Of a stretch of 64,000 bases of DNA, positions 39,654-49,085 are shown in pieces. Every line of letters starts with the position of its first letter. The stretch's first letter is position 1. The position numbers and the translations under genes are program-made. The stretch comes from Rhizobium rhizogenes (GTDB lineage Bacteria; Pseudomonadota; Alphaproteobacteria; Rhizobiales; Rhizobiaceae), in assembly GCF_002005205.3 (NCBI RefSeq), contig NZ_CP019702.2:310001-374000 (forward strand), written 5' to 3'. The notes below the pieces were generated by a model. That model was not told the DNA's origin. It was given only the letters and a program-made list of their open reading frames with translations, and did not search any database.

Positions 39654-40715
39654 ATGAGCCTTTCCCCTTTCGAACATCCGTTCCTGTCCGGCCTGTTCGG
39701 CGACAGCGAGATTGTCGAGCTGTTTTCAGCGAGAGCGGATATCGACGCCATGGTCCGTTTCGAGCGGGCATTGGCCGAGGCGGAAGCAGGGACAGGCCTC
39801 ATCCCGGAAGATGTGGCGGAAACGATCGTTTCGGGGCTTGCCGACTTCGCCGCCGATATGACGGCGCTTCGCCACGGCGTCGCAAAGGATGGCGTGGTGG
39901 TGCCGGAACTGGTGCGGCAGATGCGGGCGGCGGTCACCTCTCCAGCGGCGGAGAAGGTGCACTTCGGCGCCACCAGCCAGGATGTCATCGATACCAGCCT
40001 GATGCTGCGGTTGAAGGCGGCGGCGGAAATCATTGCCACCCGCCTCGGCCACCTCATTGATACGCTAGGAGACATCTCCTCTCGCGATGGCCATAATCCG
40101 TTGACGGGCTATACCCGCATGCAGGCCGCCATCGACATCACCGTCGCCGACCGGGCGGCGAGCTGGATCGCGCCGCTGGAGCGCCACCTGCTGCGGCTTG
40201 AAACCTTTTCCCGGAACGGCTTTGCCCTGCAATTCGGCGGCGCGGCCGGCACGCTGGAAAAGCTTGGCGACCATGCCGCTGCCGTGCGCACCGATCTTGC
40301 AAAGCGCCTTGGCCTTGCCGACAGGCCGCAATGGCAGAGCCAGCGCGACGGCATTGCCGAATTCGGCAATATTCTCTCCCTCATCACCGGCACGCTCGGC
40401 AAGTTCGGCCAGGATATCGCGCTGATGGCGGAACTCGGCGCCGAAATCCGTCTCTCCGGCGGCGGCGGCTCCTCGGCCATGCCGCACAAGCAGAATCCGG
40501 TGAATGCCGAAACGCTGGTGACACTGGCACGCTTCAATGCGGTGCAGATCTCCGCGCTGCACCAGTCGCTTGTCCATGAACAGGAAAGGTCGGGCGCGGG
40601 CTGGATGCTGGAATGGATGACGCTGCCGCAAATGGTGACGGCGACGGGCGCTTGCCTGCTGATCGCCGAACGCCTCGCCGGACAGATGGACAGGCTGGGC
40701 ACGGGCGAAGACTAG
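39654..40715 (+). CDS. pcaB: 3-carboxy-cis,cis-muconate cycloisomerase
   Basis: 353 residues from ATG 39654 (MSLSPFEHPFLSGLFGD); the open frame upstream lies within pcaG. It belongs to the fumarase/aspartase superfamily, with HFGATSQDVIDTSLML, the TRMQAAIDITVADRA region and the signature GGGGSSAMPHKQNPVNAE. It lactonises 3-carboxymuconate to gamma-carboxymuconolactone. The length is shorter than the roughly 450 residues of Pseudomonas PcaB but typical of rhizobial enzymes. It is the last gene of pcaDCHGB. Confidence 0.93.
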   Translation: MSLSPFEHPFLSGLFGDSEIVELFSARADIDAMVRFERALAEAEAGTGLIPEDVAETIVSGLADFAADMTALRHGVAKDGVVVPELVRQMRAAVTSPAAEKVHFGATSQDVIDTSLMLRLKAAAEIIATRLGHLIDTLGDISSRDGHNPLTGYTRMQAAIDITVADRAASWIAPLERHLLRLETFSRNGFALQFGGAAGTLEKLGDHAAAVRTDLAKRLGLADRPQWQSQRDGIAEFGNILSLITGTLGKFGQDIALMAELGAEIRLSGGGGSSAMPHKQNPVNAETLVTLARFNAVQISALHQSLVHEQERSGAGWMLEWMTLPQMVTATGACLLIAERLAGQMDRLGTGED

Positions 40716-41085
40716 CCGGCAAACCTGACGGTTTTCGCTTTGGAATCGGCATCCCGAACGCCTCCCGCCACCTCTTCGGCGGCGGCGTCGCCGTGCCTTG
40801 AAAACGCTTGCGCATCCGCGCATTAGCCATTGATAACACAAGACTTTCTCAAAAATGACAGATGCATAAAAAACAGCTTTTCAGCTGCTTTTTAACCGGC
40901 TGAAGCGCTTGACACAAAAATGAACTAACTGGTACAAACAATCTTGTCGACGCCATGCCGCGAGCGAGGAGAAAGAACCCTCGGGGCAAGGCCAGACGAA
41001 TGGAGGGCTTTGGCGCCGAAAGGTTTCCAGGGCGATGCGGACAAGGCGGAACGCCTGTCCGGACCCGCACGGGTTGGGAGGAAGA
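40716..41085. other. 370-bp intergenic region with hairpin and candidate promoter
   Basis: No gene is seen. An A/T-flanked hairpin at 40867-40893 follows pcaB. TTGACA at 40909-40914, with TACAAA 18 bases further, could be the promoter of the ABC importer operon. The GC-rich remainder up to the start at 41086 looks like untranslated leader. Confidence 0.5.
40867..40893. terminator. Bidirectional rho-independent-like terminator after pcaB
   Basis: AAAAAACAGCT-TTTC-AGCTGCTTTTT forms a stem with one bulged G, with A-run and T-run flanks on either side, so it can stop transcription in either direction. It lies 150 bp after pcaB. Confidence 0.6.
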
Positions 41086-41754
41086 ATGTCTTACAGTCTC
41101 GATTTTTCAGCGGTCCTCGACCAGCTGCCGGAGCTGCTTTTGGCCTGTCTGGCGACGATCGGCCTTGCCATTGCCGGCATGTCGCTGGCAACCGTCATCG
41201 GGGTATTCGGTGTCATCGCCCGCCGTTCACGGTTCCGGCTGCTGCGCGGTCTCGTCATCGGTTTTGTGGAAGTCATCCGCAACACGCCGTTTCTGGTGCA
41301 GATATTCTTCATCTTCTTCGCCCTGCCGCAGATCGGCATAAGGCTCAACCCCACGGTTACCGCCATCATCGCGCTGGCCCTCAACGGCGGCGCCTATGCC
41401 ATTGAAATCATTCGCGGCGGCGTCGATTCCATTCCAAAAGGCCAGGTGGAGGCGGGACTGGCGCTCGGCCTGCACCGCGCGCAGATCTTCCGCCACATCA
41501 TTCTGAAGCCGGCGCTGCGGGCGGTCTATCCCTCGCTCACCAGCCAGTTCATCATGCTGACGCTGACCACTTCCGTCTGCACCTCCATCGCCGCTTACGA
41601 GCTTACCTCGGTGGCGCAGAAGATCGAGGCGGACACCTTCCGGTCGTTCGAGGTCTATTTCTCGATCACCCTGCTCTATCTCATCATCTCCTCGCTGATG
41701 ATGGGCGTCTTCTCGCTCATCTCCCGCGCATCGTTCAGCTATCCGGTCAAGTGA
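41086..41754 (+). CDS. Polar-amino-acid-type ABC transporter permease, probable quinate/shikimate importer
   Basis: 222 residues from ATG 41086, with GGGAGGAAGA upstream. It has about five membrane helices in the HisM/GlnP arrangement, including VEVIRNTPFLVQIFF and the EAA-like GLALGLHRAQIFRHIILKPALR. It is the first gene of a run with a second permease, two binding proteins, an ATPase, aroE and aroQ. The genes downstream suggest a hydroaromatic acid substrate rather than an amino acid; this is inference from linkage and from the binding proteins. Confidence 0.88.
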   Translation: MSYSLDFSAVLDQLPELLLACLATIGLAIAGMSLATVIGVFGVIARRSRFRLLRGLVIGFVEVIRNTPFLVQIFFIFFALPQIGIRLNPTVTAIIALALNGGAYAIEIIRGGVDSIPKGQVEAGLALGLHRAQIFRHIILKPALRAVYPSLTSQFIMLTLTTSVCTSIAAYELTSVAQKIEADTFRSFEVYFSITLLYLIISSLMMGVFSLISRASFSYPVK

Positions 41755-41764
41755 GGAAAAGACA

Positions 41765-42415
41765 ATGGCTTCCATCGGTCCCAACGAACTCTTCTTCCTG
41801 CTGCAAGGCCTGAAATGGACGCTTGCCCTGACCCTGATCGGTTTCATCGGCGGCGGCGTCTTCGGCCTGTGCGTGGCGCTTGCCCGCGTCGCCGATAACG
41901 TGGCGATCCAGCGGGCCAGCACCGGATACATCGCCGTCTTTCAGGGCACGCCGCTCCTGATGCAGCTTTTCGTGGTCTATTACGGCGTGGCGCTCGCCGG
42001 CCTCAATGTCGATGCCTGGATTGCGGTCGCCATCGCCTTTACCCTGCACGCCAGCGCCTTCCTCGGCGAAATCTGGCGCGGCGGCATCCAGGCGGTGCCG
42101 AAGGGCCAGACGGAGGCCGCCAACGCCCTCGGCCTGCATTACCTGTCGCGTATGAAGGACGTGGTCCTGCCGCAGGCCTTCAAGATTTCGCTGCCGGCCA
42201 CCATCGGCTTCCTCGTGCAGCTCATCAAGGGCACCTCGCTTGCGGCAATCGTCGGTTTCGTCGAGCTGTCGCGGGCGGGCCAGATCGTCTCCAACCAGAC
42301 GTTCCGCCCGCTCACCGTCTTTGCCCTCGTCGGCATCATCTATTTCCTGATCTGCTGGCCGCTCTCCCTGTGGGGCGCCGGCGTCGAAAAGCGGCTGCAG
42401 GCCGCGTCCCGCTAG
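41765..42415 (+). CDS. Polar-amino-acid-type ABC transporter permease, second subunit
   Basis: 216 residues. It has the HisQ/GlnP-type fold with YIAVFQGTPLLMQLFVVYYG and the ATPase-docking loop EAANALGLHYLSRMKDVVLPQ. It begins ten bases after the first permease and forms the heterodimeric channel with it. A short spacer leads to the first binding protein at 42455. Confidence 0.9.
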   Translation: MASIGPNELFFLLQGLKWTLALTLIGFIGGGVFGLCVALARVADNVAIQRASTGYIAVFQGTPLLMQLFVVYYGVALAGLNVDAWIAVAIAFTLHASAFLGEIWRGGIQAVPKGQTEAANALGLHYLSRMKDVVLPQAFKISLPATIGFLVQLIKGTSLAAIVGFVELSRAGQIVSNQTFRPLTVFALVGIIYFLICWPLSLWGAGVEKRLQAASR

Positions 42416-42454
42416 TCAAAATCATCTCATCAGCTTTGTAAGGAGGAGCAAAAG

Positions 42455-43294
42455 ATGAAAACCACCAGCATGAAATTTTCACGTCGCACCCTCATGGCGC
42501 TTGCCGCGGCAGCGGTTGCGCTGCCCTTCGTCGCACCGGCAGACGCTTTCGCCGGCACGGTGGAGGAAGCCAAGGCCAAGGGCAAGGTCGTCATCGGCAT
42601 TCAGGGCGATAACTCGCCCTGGGGCTTCGTCAATTCGAGCGGCGTGCAGGACGGTCTCGATGCCGATATCGGCAAGGCCTTTGCCGACTATCTCGGCGTC
42701 AAGGTCGAGTTCGTGCCGCTCGCCGTGGCAAACCGTATCCCGGCGCTTTTGACCGGCAAGGTCGACGTGCTTTTTGCCACCATGGGCATGACGGCCGAAC
42801 GCGCCAAGACAATCCAGTATTCCAAGCCCTATGCCGGCAACGTCCTTTCCGTTTATGGCCCCAAGGACAAGAAGATCGCCGGCTATGACGATCTGACCGG
42901 CATCGCCGTCGGCGTGCCGAAGTCCAGCGCCATGGATACGGCGATCACCGCCGGCGCCGGTTCCAAGGCCAACATCCTGCGTTTCGATGATGACGCCGCC
43001 AATATTCAGGCGCTGATTTCCGGCCAGGTCGAAGTGGTCGGCGGCAACCAGTTTTATGGCGACCGCCTGAACACGGCGGCCGAAGGCAAATATGAGCCGA
43101 AATTCGATCTGACGACGCTTTATAACGGCGCCGGCACCCGTCCGGGTGAAAAGGACTGGAACGAGACCATCAACACCTTCCTCGACAAGATCAACTCGGA
43201 CGGCCAGCTGGCCAAAATCTATGACAAGTGGATGAAGCGCGAAGTGCCGGCCTTCCCGGACAGCCTGCCCGACATTCCGTTCACCGTGAAGTGA
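42455..43294 (+). CDS. Periplasmic binding protein, family 3, paralogue 1 (probable quinate/shikimate binding)
   Basis: 279 residues with a Tat-like signal (SRRTLMALAAAAVALPF) and AAGGAGGAGCAAAAG before the ATG. It has the family 3 fold with GKVVIGIQGDNSPWGF and the carboxylate-binding TAERAK. The aspartate that normally binds the alpha-amino group of amino acids (pattern VDAVVAD) appears as Asn198 in VEVVGGNQFYG. That fits a ligand with a carboxylate but no amino group. The gene is followed 35 bp later by a close paralogue. Confidence 0.85.
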   Translation: MKTTSMKFSRRTLMALAAAAVALPFVAPADAFAGTVEEAKAKGKVVIGIQGDNSPWGFVNSSGVQDGLDADIGKAFADYLGVKVEFVPLAVANRIPALLTGKVDVLFATMGMTAERAKTIQYSKPYAGNVLSVYGPKDKKIAGYDDLTGIAVGVPKSSAMDTAITAGAGSKANILRFDDDAANIQALISGQVEVVGGNQFYGDRLNTAAEGKYEPKFDLTTLYNGAGTRPGEKDWNETINTFLDKINSDGQLAKIYDKWMKREVPAFPDSLPDIPFTVK

Positions 43295-43329
43295 GCACTA
43301 GGCGAGGCTGATATCGGGAGGAGTAACCG

Positions 43330-44166
43330 ATGGGAATTTTCAACAACCGGACAGGTTGGCGGGCAGCCCTTGCAGTCGGATTGGCAGCGCTGCTGCCAAT
43401 CCTGACACCCGCAGGCGCGGATGCCAGAACGCTGGAAGAGGCAAAATCCAGCGGCAAGGTGATTATCGGCATCCAGGGCGACAATGCGCCCTGGGGCTTC
43501 ATAAACTCCACCGGTGTCCAGGAGGGCTACGATGCCGATCTGGCAAGGGGGTTTGCGGATTATCTCGGAGTGAAGGTGGAGTTCGTGCCGCTTGCGGTCG
43601 CCAACCGCATTCCTTCGCTTCGCACCGGCAAGGTCGACGCCCTGTTCGCATCGATGGGAATGACGCCGGAACGCGCGAAAAATGTCCAGTATGCGCAGCC
43701 TTACGCGCATAATGTCATGTCGGTCTATGCCACCAGGGACAGGAAGATCGCCAATTTCGACGACCTGACGGGGATGACCGTCGGCGCGCCGAAATCCAGC
43801 CCGATGGATACGGCCCTGACCGCCGGTGCGGGCAGCAAGGCGAATATCCTTCGCTTCGATGACGACGCCGCCACCATTCAGGCGATCCTATCGGGCCAGA
43901 TCGAGGCGATCGGCGGCAACCAGTTCTACGGCGATCGTCTCGCGGCGGCCGGCGGCAAGGACTACGAGGTGAAGTTCGATCTCGTGACCCTTTACAACAG
44001 CGCCGCCACGCGTCCCGGCGAAAAGGACTGGAACGAAGCGCTGAACGCCTATCTGGACAAGATCAAGGCCAATGGCGACCTCGAAAAAGTCTATGCCAAA
44101 TGGATGAAACGCCCGGTGCCGCAATTCCCGGCCTCGCTTCCTGACATCCCCTACACCGTCAACTGA
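43330..44166 (+). CDS. Periplasmic binding protein, family 3, paralogue 2
   Basis: 278 residues, preceded by GGGAGGAGTAACCG. It follows the preceding gene almost codon by codon in the mature region ([38 protein letters not shown]), so it is a tandem duplicate. Asn197 replaces the usual ammonium-binding aspartate here too. The signal region differs ([24 protein letters not shown]). Two binding proteins sharing one translocator may divide related ligands such as quinate and shikimate. Confidence 0.85.
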   Translation: MGIFNNRTGWRAALAVGLAALLPILTPAGADARTLEEAKSSGKVIIGIQGDNAPWGFINSTGVQEGYDADLARGFADYLGVKVEFVPLAVANRIPSLRTGKVDALFASMGMTPERAKNVQYAQPYAHNVMSVYATRDRKIANFDDLTGMTVGAPKSSPMDTALTAGAGSKANILRFDDDAATIQAILSGQIEAIGGNQFYGDRLAAAGGKDYEVKFDLVTLYNSAATRPGEKDWNEALNAYLDKIKANGDLEKVYAKWMKRPVPQFPASLPDIPYTVN

Positions 44167-44195
44167 AACTGCTGCCAAGCATGAAGGAAAGTTCC

Positions 44196-44954
44196 ATGCC
44201 GCAATCCGCCGCTCAGGCTCCGCTGATCGCCCTTGAAGGGGTTGGAAAGTGGTATGGAGCCTTCCATGCGCTCAAAAACGTCAACATGACCGTTCGCAAG
44301 GGCGAGAAGATCGTTCTTTGCGGGCCGTCGGGTTCGGGAAAATCCACCCTCATCCGCTGCATCAACCATCTGGAGGAAATCCAGGAGGGCAAGATCACGG
44401 TCGAGGGAACCACGCTTTCGGATTCCAGCCGCGCCATCGATGCGGTGCGCCGCGAGGTGGGCATGGTGTTCCAGAGCTTCAATCTCTTTCCGCACAAGAC
44501 CATCATGGAAAACTGCACGCTCGCCCCCATGCGAGTGAAGGGTGTCTCCAAAGCCGATGCGGAGGCGACGGCGCGCAAATATCTGGAGCGCGTGCGCATT
44601 CTCAATCAGGCGGACAAGTACCCCGCCCAGCTTTCCGGCGGCCAGCAGCAACGCGCGGCGATTGCCCGGGCGCTGTGCATGGAGCCGAAAGCCATGCTCT
44701 TCGACGAACCGACCTCGGCGCTCGATCCGGAAATGGTGAAGGAAGTGCTCGACACCATGATCGGCCTTGCCCGCGACGGCATGACAATGATCTGCGTGAC
44801 CCATGAAATGGGTTTTGCCCGGCAGGTGGCCGACCGCGTGGTCTTCATGTCGGAAGGCGAGATCATCGAGGAAGGCCCGCCGGAGGAATTCTTCCGCGAC
44901 CCCAAGCACCAGCGTACCCGCACGTTCCTCGGCGAAATCCTTGCCCACCATTGA
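44196..44954 (+). CDS. Polar-amino-acid-type ABC transporter ATP-binding protein
   Basis: 252 residues from ATG 44196, supported by AAGGAAAGTTCC; an ATG at 44181 is possible. Walker [10 protein letters not shown], the signature LSGGQQQR, Walker [12 protein letters not shown] and the H-loop [10 protein letters not shown] are intact. The class is GlnQ/HisP. It energises the two permeases at 41086-42415 and precedes aroE by 70 bp. Confidence 0.92.
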   Translation: MPQSAAQAPLIALEGVGKWYGAFHALKNVNMTVRKGEKIVLCGPSGSGKSTLIRCINHLEEIQEGKITVEGTTLSDSSRAIDAVRREVGMVFQSFNLFPHKTIMENCTLAPMRVKGVSKADAEATARKYLERVRILNQADKYPAQLSGGQQQRAAIARALCMEPKAMLFDEPTSALDPEMVKEVLDTMIGLARDGMTMICVTHEMGFARQVADRVVFMSEGEIIEEGPPEEFFRDPKHQRTRTFLGEILAHH

Positions 44955-45024
44955 GGTTCGCGTGCTCGCAGACAGGCGGGATTGTCCCGCCTCTCCCACC
45001 CCGTCCGATGAGCGACCCGTGATC

Positions 45025-45894
45025 ATGACAGAGAAAACCGCATTCAAGGTCGGCCTGATTGGCGCCGATATCCAGCTTTCCAAATCGCCGGCGCTGCATA
45101 TGCGCGAGGGCGCCGCCCACGGCCTCGACTATTCCTACGAACTGGTGGATGTCTCCGCCCGCAGGCTGCCGCCGAGCGCCCTTCCCGAGCTGCTCGACGA
45201 GCTGGAGGGGCGCGGTTTTGCCGGCACCAACATCACCCATCCGTTCAAGCAGGCGGTTATCGCCCACCTCGATGAGCTGTCCGACGATGCCCGTATGCTG
45301 GGCGCCGTCAACACCGTGGTCTTCAGGCATGGCCGCCGCATCGGCCACAATACCGACTGGTACGGTTTTTACGAAAGCTTCGTGCGCGGCCTGCCGGATG
45401 CCAGGCGTGACCGGGCGCTGCTGGTCGGCGCAGGCGGGGCTGGCGTGGCCGTGGCCCATGCGGCGCTGAAGCTCGATATAGCCCATCTCGATATTTTCGA
45501 CCGTGACCTTGCGCGTGCGCGGCAGCTGGCCGGCGAACTGAACGCCCGTTTCGGCAAGGGCCGCGCCTTTGCCGTAACAGATCCGGCGGCCTCCCTGCCC
45601 TTCGCCGATGGTCTGATCCATGCAACGCCCATGGGCATGCCCGCCCATCCCGGCATGCCGGTTGCGGCCGCTCTCATCGAGCAGCGGCATTGGGTGGCGG
45701 ATATCGTCTATATGCCGCTCGTCACCGAATTGCTGGCGGCGGCGGCGAAAAAGGGCTGTCGCACCCTGCCCGGCGGCGGCATGACCGTGTTTCAGGCCGT
45801 TGGCGCATTCCGCCTCTTCTGCGGCCGCGAGCCGGATGCTGAGCGCATGACGGCGCATTTCACCGAACTTTGCATGGCGGAGGGCGTGGCATGA
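45025..45894 (+). CDS. aroE: Shikimate/quinate dehydrogenase (AroE family)
   Basis: 289 residues from ATG 45025; a GTG at 45019 is also possible. Motifs are [27 protein letters not shown] (catalytic Lys), GAVNTVVF and [10 protein letters not shown], and the nucleotide-binding loop is [13 protein letters not shown]. It is embedded between a transporter and a type II dehydroquinase and near quiC, so it is a catabolic enzyme that oxidises shikimate or quinate with NAD(P)+. The biosynthetic AroE is expected elsewhere in the genome. The stop overlaps the aroQ start by four bases. Confidence 0.9.
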   Translation: MTEKTAFKVGLIGADIQLSKSPALHMREGAAHGLDYSYELVDVSARRLPPSALPELLDELEGRGFAGTNITHPFKQAVIAHLDELSDDARMLGAVNTVVFRHGRRIGHNTDWYGFYESFVRGLPDARRDRALLVGAGGAGVAVAHAALKLDIAHLDIFDRDLARARQLAGELNARFGKGRAFAVTDPAASLPFADGLIHATPMGMPAHPGMPVAAALIEQRHWVADIVYMPLVTELLAAAAKKGCRTLPGGGMTVFQAVGAFRLFCGREPDAERMTAHFTELCMAEGVA

Positions 45895-46334
45895 GCCTTT
45901 TCACCGTTTTGAACGGACCCAATCTCAACCTGCTCGGCCAGCGCCAGCCGGAAATCTATGGCTATGAGACCTTGGCCGATATCGAGACCAACTGCCGCAC
46001 CGTCACGGAAGCCGCCGGTCATGCGCTGTTTTTCGCCCAGAGCAACCGCGAATATGAGCTGATCGACTGGATTCACGAGGCGCGCGGCAAATCATCGGGC
46101 ATCGTCATCAATCCCGGCGCCTTCACCCATACGTCGGTGGCGATCCTCGATGCGCTGAACGCCTTCGAAGCACCTGTCATCGAAGTGCATATTTCCAACA
46201 TCCACAAACGCGAGGTTTTCCGGCACCATTCCTATGTCTCGACCCGCGCCGAAGGCGTCATCGCCGGCCTTGGCATCGAAGGTTATGAGGTGGCGCTGCG
46301 CCACCTCATCAATCGCCTTTCCCGATCCGCGTAA
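45891..46334 (+). CDS. aroQ: Type II 3-dehydroquinate dehydratase
   Basis: 147 residues from ATG 45891 ([24 protein letters not shown] is the start region). The type II signature is complete: NGPNLNLLG, the active-site Tyr in [16 protein letters not shown] with the catalytic His region, and [17 protein letters not shown]. It dehydrates 3-dehydroquinate to 3-dehydroshikimate, the substrate of QuiC. The start overlaps aroE and the 3' end overlaps the convergent TetR gene by 26 bp. Confidence 0.95.
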   Translation: MSLFTVLNGPNLNLLGQRQPEIYGYETLADIETNCRTVTEAAGHALFFAQSNREYELIDWIHEARGKSSGIVINPGAFTHTSVAILDALNAFEAPVIEVHISNIHKREVFRHHSYVSTRAEGVIAGLGIEGYEVALRHLINRLSRSA

Positions 46335-47013
46335 TATGCTCGGGCCTCAAGACATAACGCAGCAACATCTCCGCCACATGCGCGGACAGCGCTTCCTGGC
46401 CGGCCTCGCTAAAAAGCGTGTTGCCAAAATTGAACGAAAAGGTCTCGGTATTCGAGACGTTATAAAAAGACAGGGCGCTGATCTGCCAATGCAGTTCAAG
46501 AGCGTCCAGTCCGGGCCGGAACAGGCCGGCATCCTGCCCGCGCTTCAATATTCGGCGCATGATTTCAATGGCTGGTCGGTTGACGTCGCGGATCGCTTCG
46601 GAAACCCTGATATGCCTGCCGTGGTGAATGTTTTCCGTCATCACCATCCGCACGAAAGCGGGGTTGCGGCGATGGTGCTCGAAGGTAAACCGACAGAGCT
46701 TCTCAAGCGCGGCGACCGGCTCGAGATCATCCAGCTCAAGACTGCCCTCACCGCCGCGCACCTGCGCATAGGCCTCCTCCAGAACGCGTTTGTAAAGGCC
46801 TTCCTTGTCGCCGAAATAATAATAGATCATGCGCTTGGACGTGCGGGTGCGCGCCGCGATTTCATCGATGCGGGCGCCGGAAAGGCCGTTCTGCGAAAAC
46901 TCCTCCATGGCCACCGAAAGAATGTCGCGGCGAACCCCTTCCGGATCGCGCTTCGCCTGCCGGCTGCCTCGGGTTCCGTTCGAAGTCGCGCTTTTGGTCA
47001 TCATCCATTCCAT
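46309..47013 (-). CDS. TetR-family transcriptional regulator, probable repressor of quinate/shikimate genes
   Basis: 234 residues; ATG 47013 is used, but 47004 or 47001 is equally possible and no start has a strong ribosome-binding site. The N-terminal helix-turn-helix is clear ([36 protein letters not shown]). The C-terminal TetR domain contains [23 protein letters not shown]. It is divergent from quiC, and an inverted repeat at 47043-47061 lies between. It convergently overlaps aroQ. The effector is presumably a hydroaromatic or protocatechuate-type acid. Confidence 0.88.
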   Translation of the reverse strand: MEWMMTKSATSNGTRGSRQAKRDPEGVRRDILSVAMEEFSQNGLSGARIDEIAARTRTSKRMIYYYFGDKEGLYKRVLEEAYAQVRGGEGSLELDDLEPVAALEKLCRFTFEHHRRNPAFVRMVMTENIHHGRHIRVSEAIRDVNRPAIEIMRRILKRGQDAGLFRPGLDALELHWQISALSFYNVSNTETFSFNFGNTLFSEAGQEALSAHVAEMLLRYVLRPEHITRIGKGD

Positions 47014-47042
47014 CGGTGGGGCGGCCGGCTTCCGGTCACGCC

Positions 47043-47061
47043 CTGATTATTAACCAATCAG
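47043..47061. promoter_or_regulatory. Candidate TetR operator upstream of quiC
   Basis: CTGATT-ATTAACC-AATCAG is a perfect 6-bp inverted repeat with 7-base spacer in the 74-bp interval between the TetR gene and quiC. It lies 27 bp before the quiC start, where it would block transcription. Confidence 0.6.
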
Positions 47062-47087
47062 TACATAAGGCTGAAAAGGAAGGCAAT

Positions 47088-49025
47088 ATGGCGAGCTATG
47101 ACACGATAAGACACGGCATGCCAATGCGCACATCCATTGCAACCGTATCGATCAGCGGCGAATTCCCCGAAAAACTGGCGGCCATCGCCAAGGCGGGCTT
47201 TTCCGGCGTGGAGATTTTCGAAAACGATTTCCTGACCTATGACGCCTCGCCGCGCGAGGTGAAGGCACTGGCCGCCGATCACGGTCTGGATATCACCCTG
47301 TTCCAGCCGTTCCGCGATTTCGAGGGCATGCCGGAACCGCACCGTACCCGCGCCTTTGAGCGCGCGCAGCGAAAATTCGACATCATGGGCGAACTCGGCA
47401 CCGACCTGATGCTGATCTGCTCCAATGTCTCGCCGGTCTCGCTTGGCGGCATCGACCGCGCGGCGGCCGATTTCCATCAACTGGGCGAGCTTGCGGCCAG
47501 ACATGGCGTGCGCGTCGGTTACGAGGCGCTGGCCTGGGGCCGCCATATCAGCGATCACCGCGATGCCTGGGAGGTGGTGCGCCGCGCCGACCACGCCAAT
47601 GTCGGAATCATTCTCGACAGTTTCCACACGCTGTCGCGCAAGATCGATCCCAATTCGATCCGCTCCATTCCCGGCGACAAGATCTTCATCGTGCAGCTGG
47701 CCGATGCGCCACTGATCGATATGGATTTGCTCTACTGGAGCCGCCATTTCCGCAATATGCCGGGCGAAGGCGATCTGCCTGTCGTGGATTTCATGCGCGC
47801 CGTCGCCGCCACCGGCTATAGCGGCCCGCTGTCGCTGGAAATCTTCAACGACCAGTTCCGTGGCGGCTCGGCCCGGCTGCTCGCAGAAGACGGGCACCGT
47901 TCGCTCGTCAACCTCATGGATCAGGTGCGCCGCCTCGAACCCGATATTCGCATCGACGTGCCCGCCATGCCGGAACGGGTTGAGACGCAAGGGGTGGAAT
48001 TCGTCGAATTCACCACCGCGCCGGAGGAAAAGGCCCATCTGGAGACCCTGCTCGCCACGCTCGGCTTTGAAAAAACCGCAAGGCATCGCAATCGCAATGT
48101 CGATCTTTATACGCAGGGCGATATCCGCATTGTCATCAATACCAGCGATGACGGCGACAGTTTCGCCGGTGCGTCCTATTCCATCCACGGCACCAATGCC
48201 TATGCCTTCGGCCTGAAGGTCGATGATGCCGGGGCAGCCCTTGCCCGGGCGGAAGCGCTCGGCGCACCGACCTTTGCCGAACCGCGCAAATCAGGCGAAG
48301 TCGCCGTTCCCGCCATTCAGGGCGTGGGCAACGGCGTCATCTATTTCCTCGATGCCTCGCCGGCGCTCGCCTCCATCTGGGACAAGGAATTCGTCTCCAC
48401 AGGCAGCCCGAAGGCACAGGGCGATGCCGGGTTGACGCGGATCGATCATCTTGCGCAAACAACGCATTACGATGAAATGCTGACCTGGCTTCTGTTTTAC
48501 ACCTCGCTGTTTTTCACCCGCCGCACGCCGATGGTGGACGTCGTCGATCCCGGCGGGCTGGTGCGCAGTCAGGCGATCGAAAGCGCGCCGGCACCGCATT
48601 TCCGCCTGACCATGAACGGTGCCGACAATCGCAAGACCTTCGCCGGCAAATTTCTGGCCGAGGGTTTCGGCACCAGCATCCAGCACATCGCCTTTGCCAC
48701 CGACGATATCTTCGCCACCGCAAAAGCCTTGCAGGCGCGCGGTTTTCACGCCCTGCCGATCTCGCGCAATTATTACGACGATCTGGAAGCCCGTTTCGGG
48801 CTGGAGCCAGAATTTTCCGATGCGCTGAGGGCCGCCAGCATTCTTTATGACCGCGACGATAATGGCGAATATTTCCAGATTTACAGCCGCACCTTCGGGG
48901 AAGGTTTCTTTTTCGAGATCATCGAAAGGCGCGGCGCTTACGGTGGTTATGGCGCGATGAACGCACCCTTCCGAATTGCCGCGCAGCGACGCCTTGCCCC
49001 GCCGGTCGGCATGCCGAGGGAATAG
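47088..49025 (+). CDS. quiC: 3-dehydroshikimate dehydratase fused to a 4-hydroxyphenylpyruvate dioxygenase-like domain
   Basis: 645 residues from ATG 47088, with AAGGAAGGCAAT upstream. The N-terminal TIM barrel (about 10-285) has the metal-site segments VGYEALAW, LDSFHTL, VQLADAP and SLEIFNDQF of AsbF/QuiC dehydratases. The C-terminal half (about 310-645) has two VOC modules. It keeps the HPPD iron triad in RIDHLAQ, IQHIAFATDDI and FFFEIIERRG. The first domain converts 3-dehydroshikimate to protocatechuate; the role of the second is uncertain. This fused form is known in Pseudomonas and related bacteria. Confidence 0.92.
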   Translation: MASYDTIRHGMPMRTSIATVSISGEFPEKLAAIAKAGFSGVEIFENDFLTYDASPREVKALAADHGLDITLFQPFRDFEGMPEPHRTRAFERAQRKFDIMGELGTDLMLICSNVSPVSLGGIDRAAADFHQLGELAARHGVRVGYEALAWGRHISDHRDAWEVVRRADHANVGIILDSFHTLSRKIDPNSIRSIPGDKIFIVQLADAPLIDMDLLYWSRHFRNMPGEGDLPVVDFMRAVAATGYSGPLSLEIFNDQFRGGSARLLAEDGHRSLVNLMDQVRRLEPDIRIDVPAMPERVETQGVEFVEFTTAPEEKAHLETLLATLGFEKTARHRNRNVDLYTQGDIRIVINTSDDGDSFAGASYSIHGTNAYAFGLKVDDAGAALARAEALGAPTFAEPRKSGEVAVPAIQGVGNGVIYFLDASPALASIWDKEFVSTGSPKAQGDAGLTRIDHLAQTTHYDEMLTWLLFYTSLFFTRRTPMVDVVDPGGLVRSQAIESAPAPHFRLTMNGADNRKTFAGKFLAEGFGTSIQHIAFATDDIFATAKALQARGFHALPISRNYYDDLEARFGLEPEFSDALRAASILYDRDDNGEYFQIYSRTFGEGFFFEIIERRGAYGGYGAMNAPFRIAAQRRLAPPVGMPRE

Positions 49026-49085
49026 GTATCGCCACGATAGGATCAGGCCGCAGCCGGCAGGAATGTCGCTGCGGCCAACGCGTAT

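Noticed and set aside
45025..46334. Biosynthetic shikimate genes
   Set aside because: aroE and aroQ here overlap each other and sit between an importer and quiC, so a catabolic role is more likely than aromatic amino acid synthesis.
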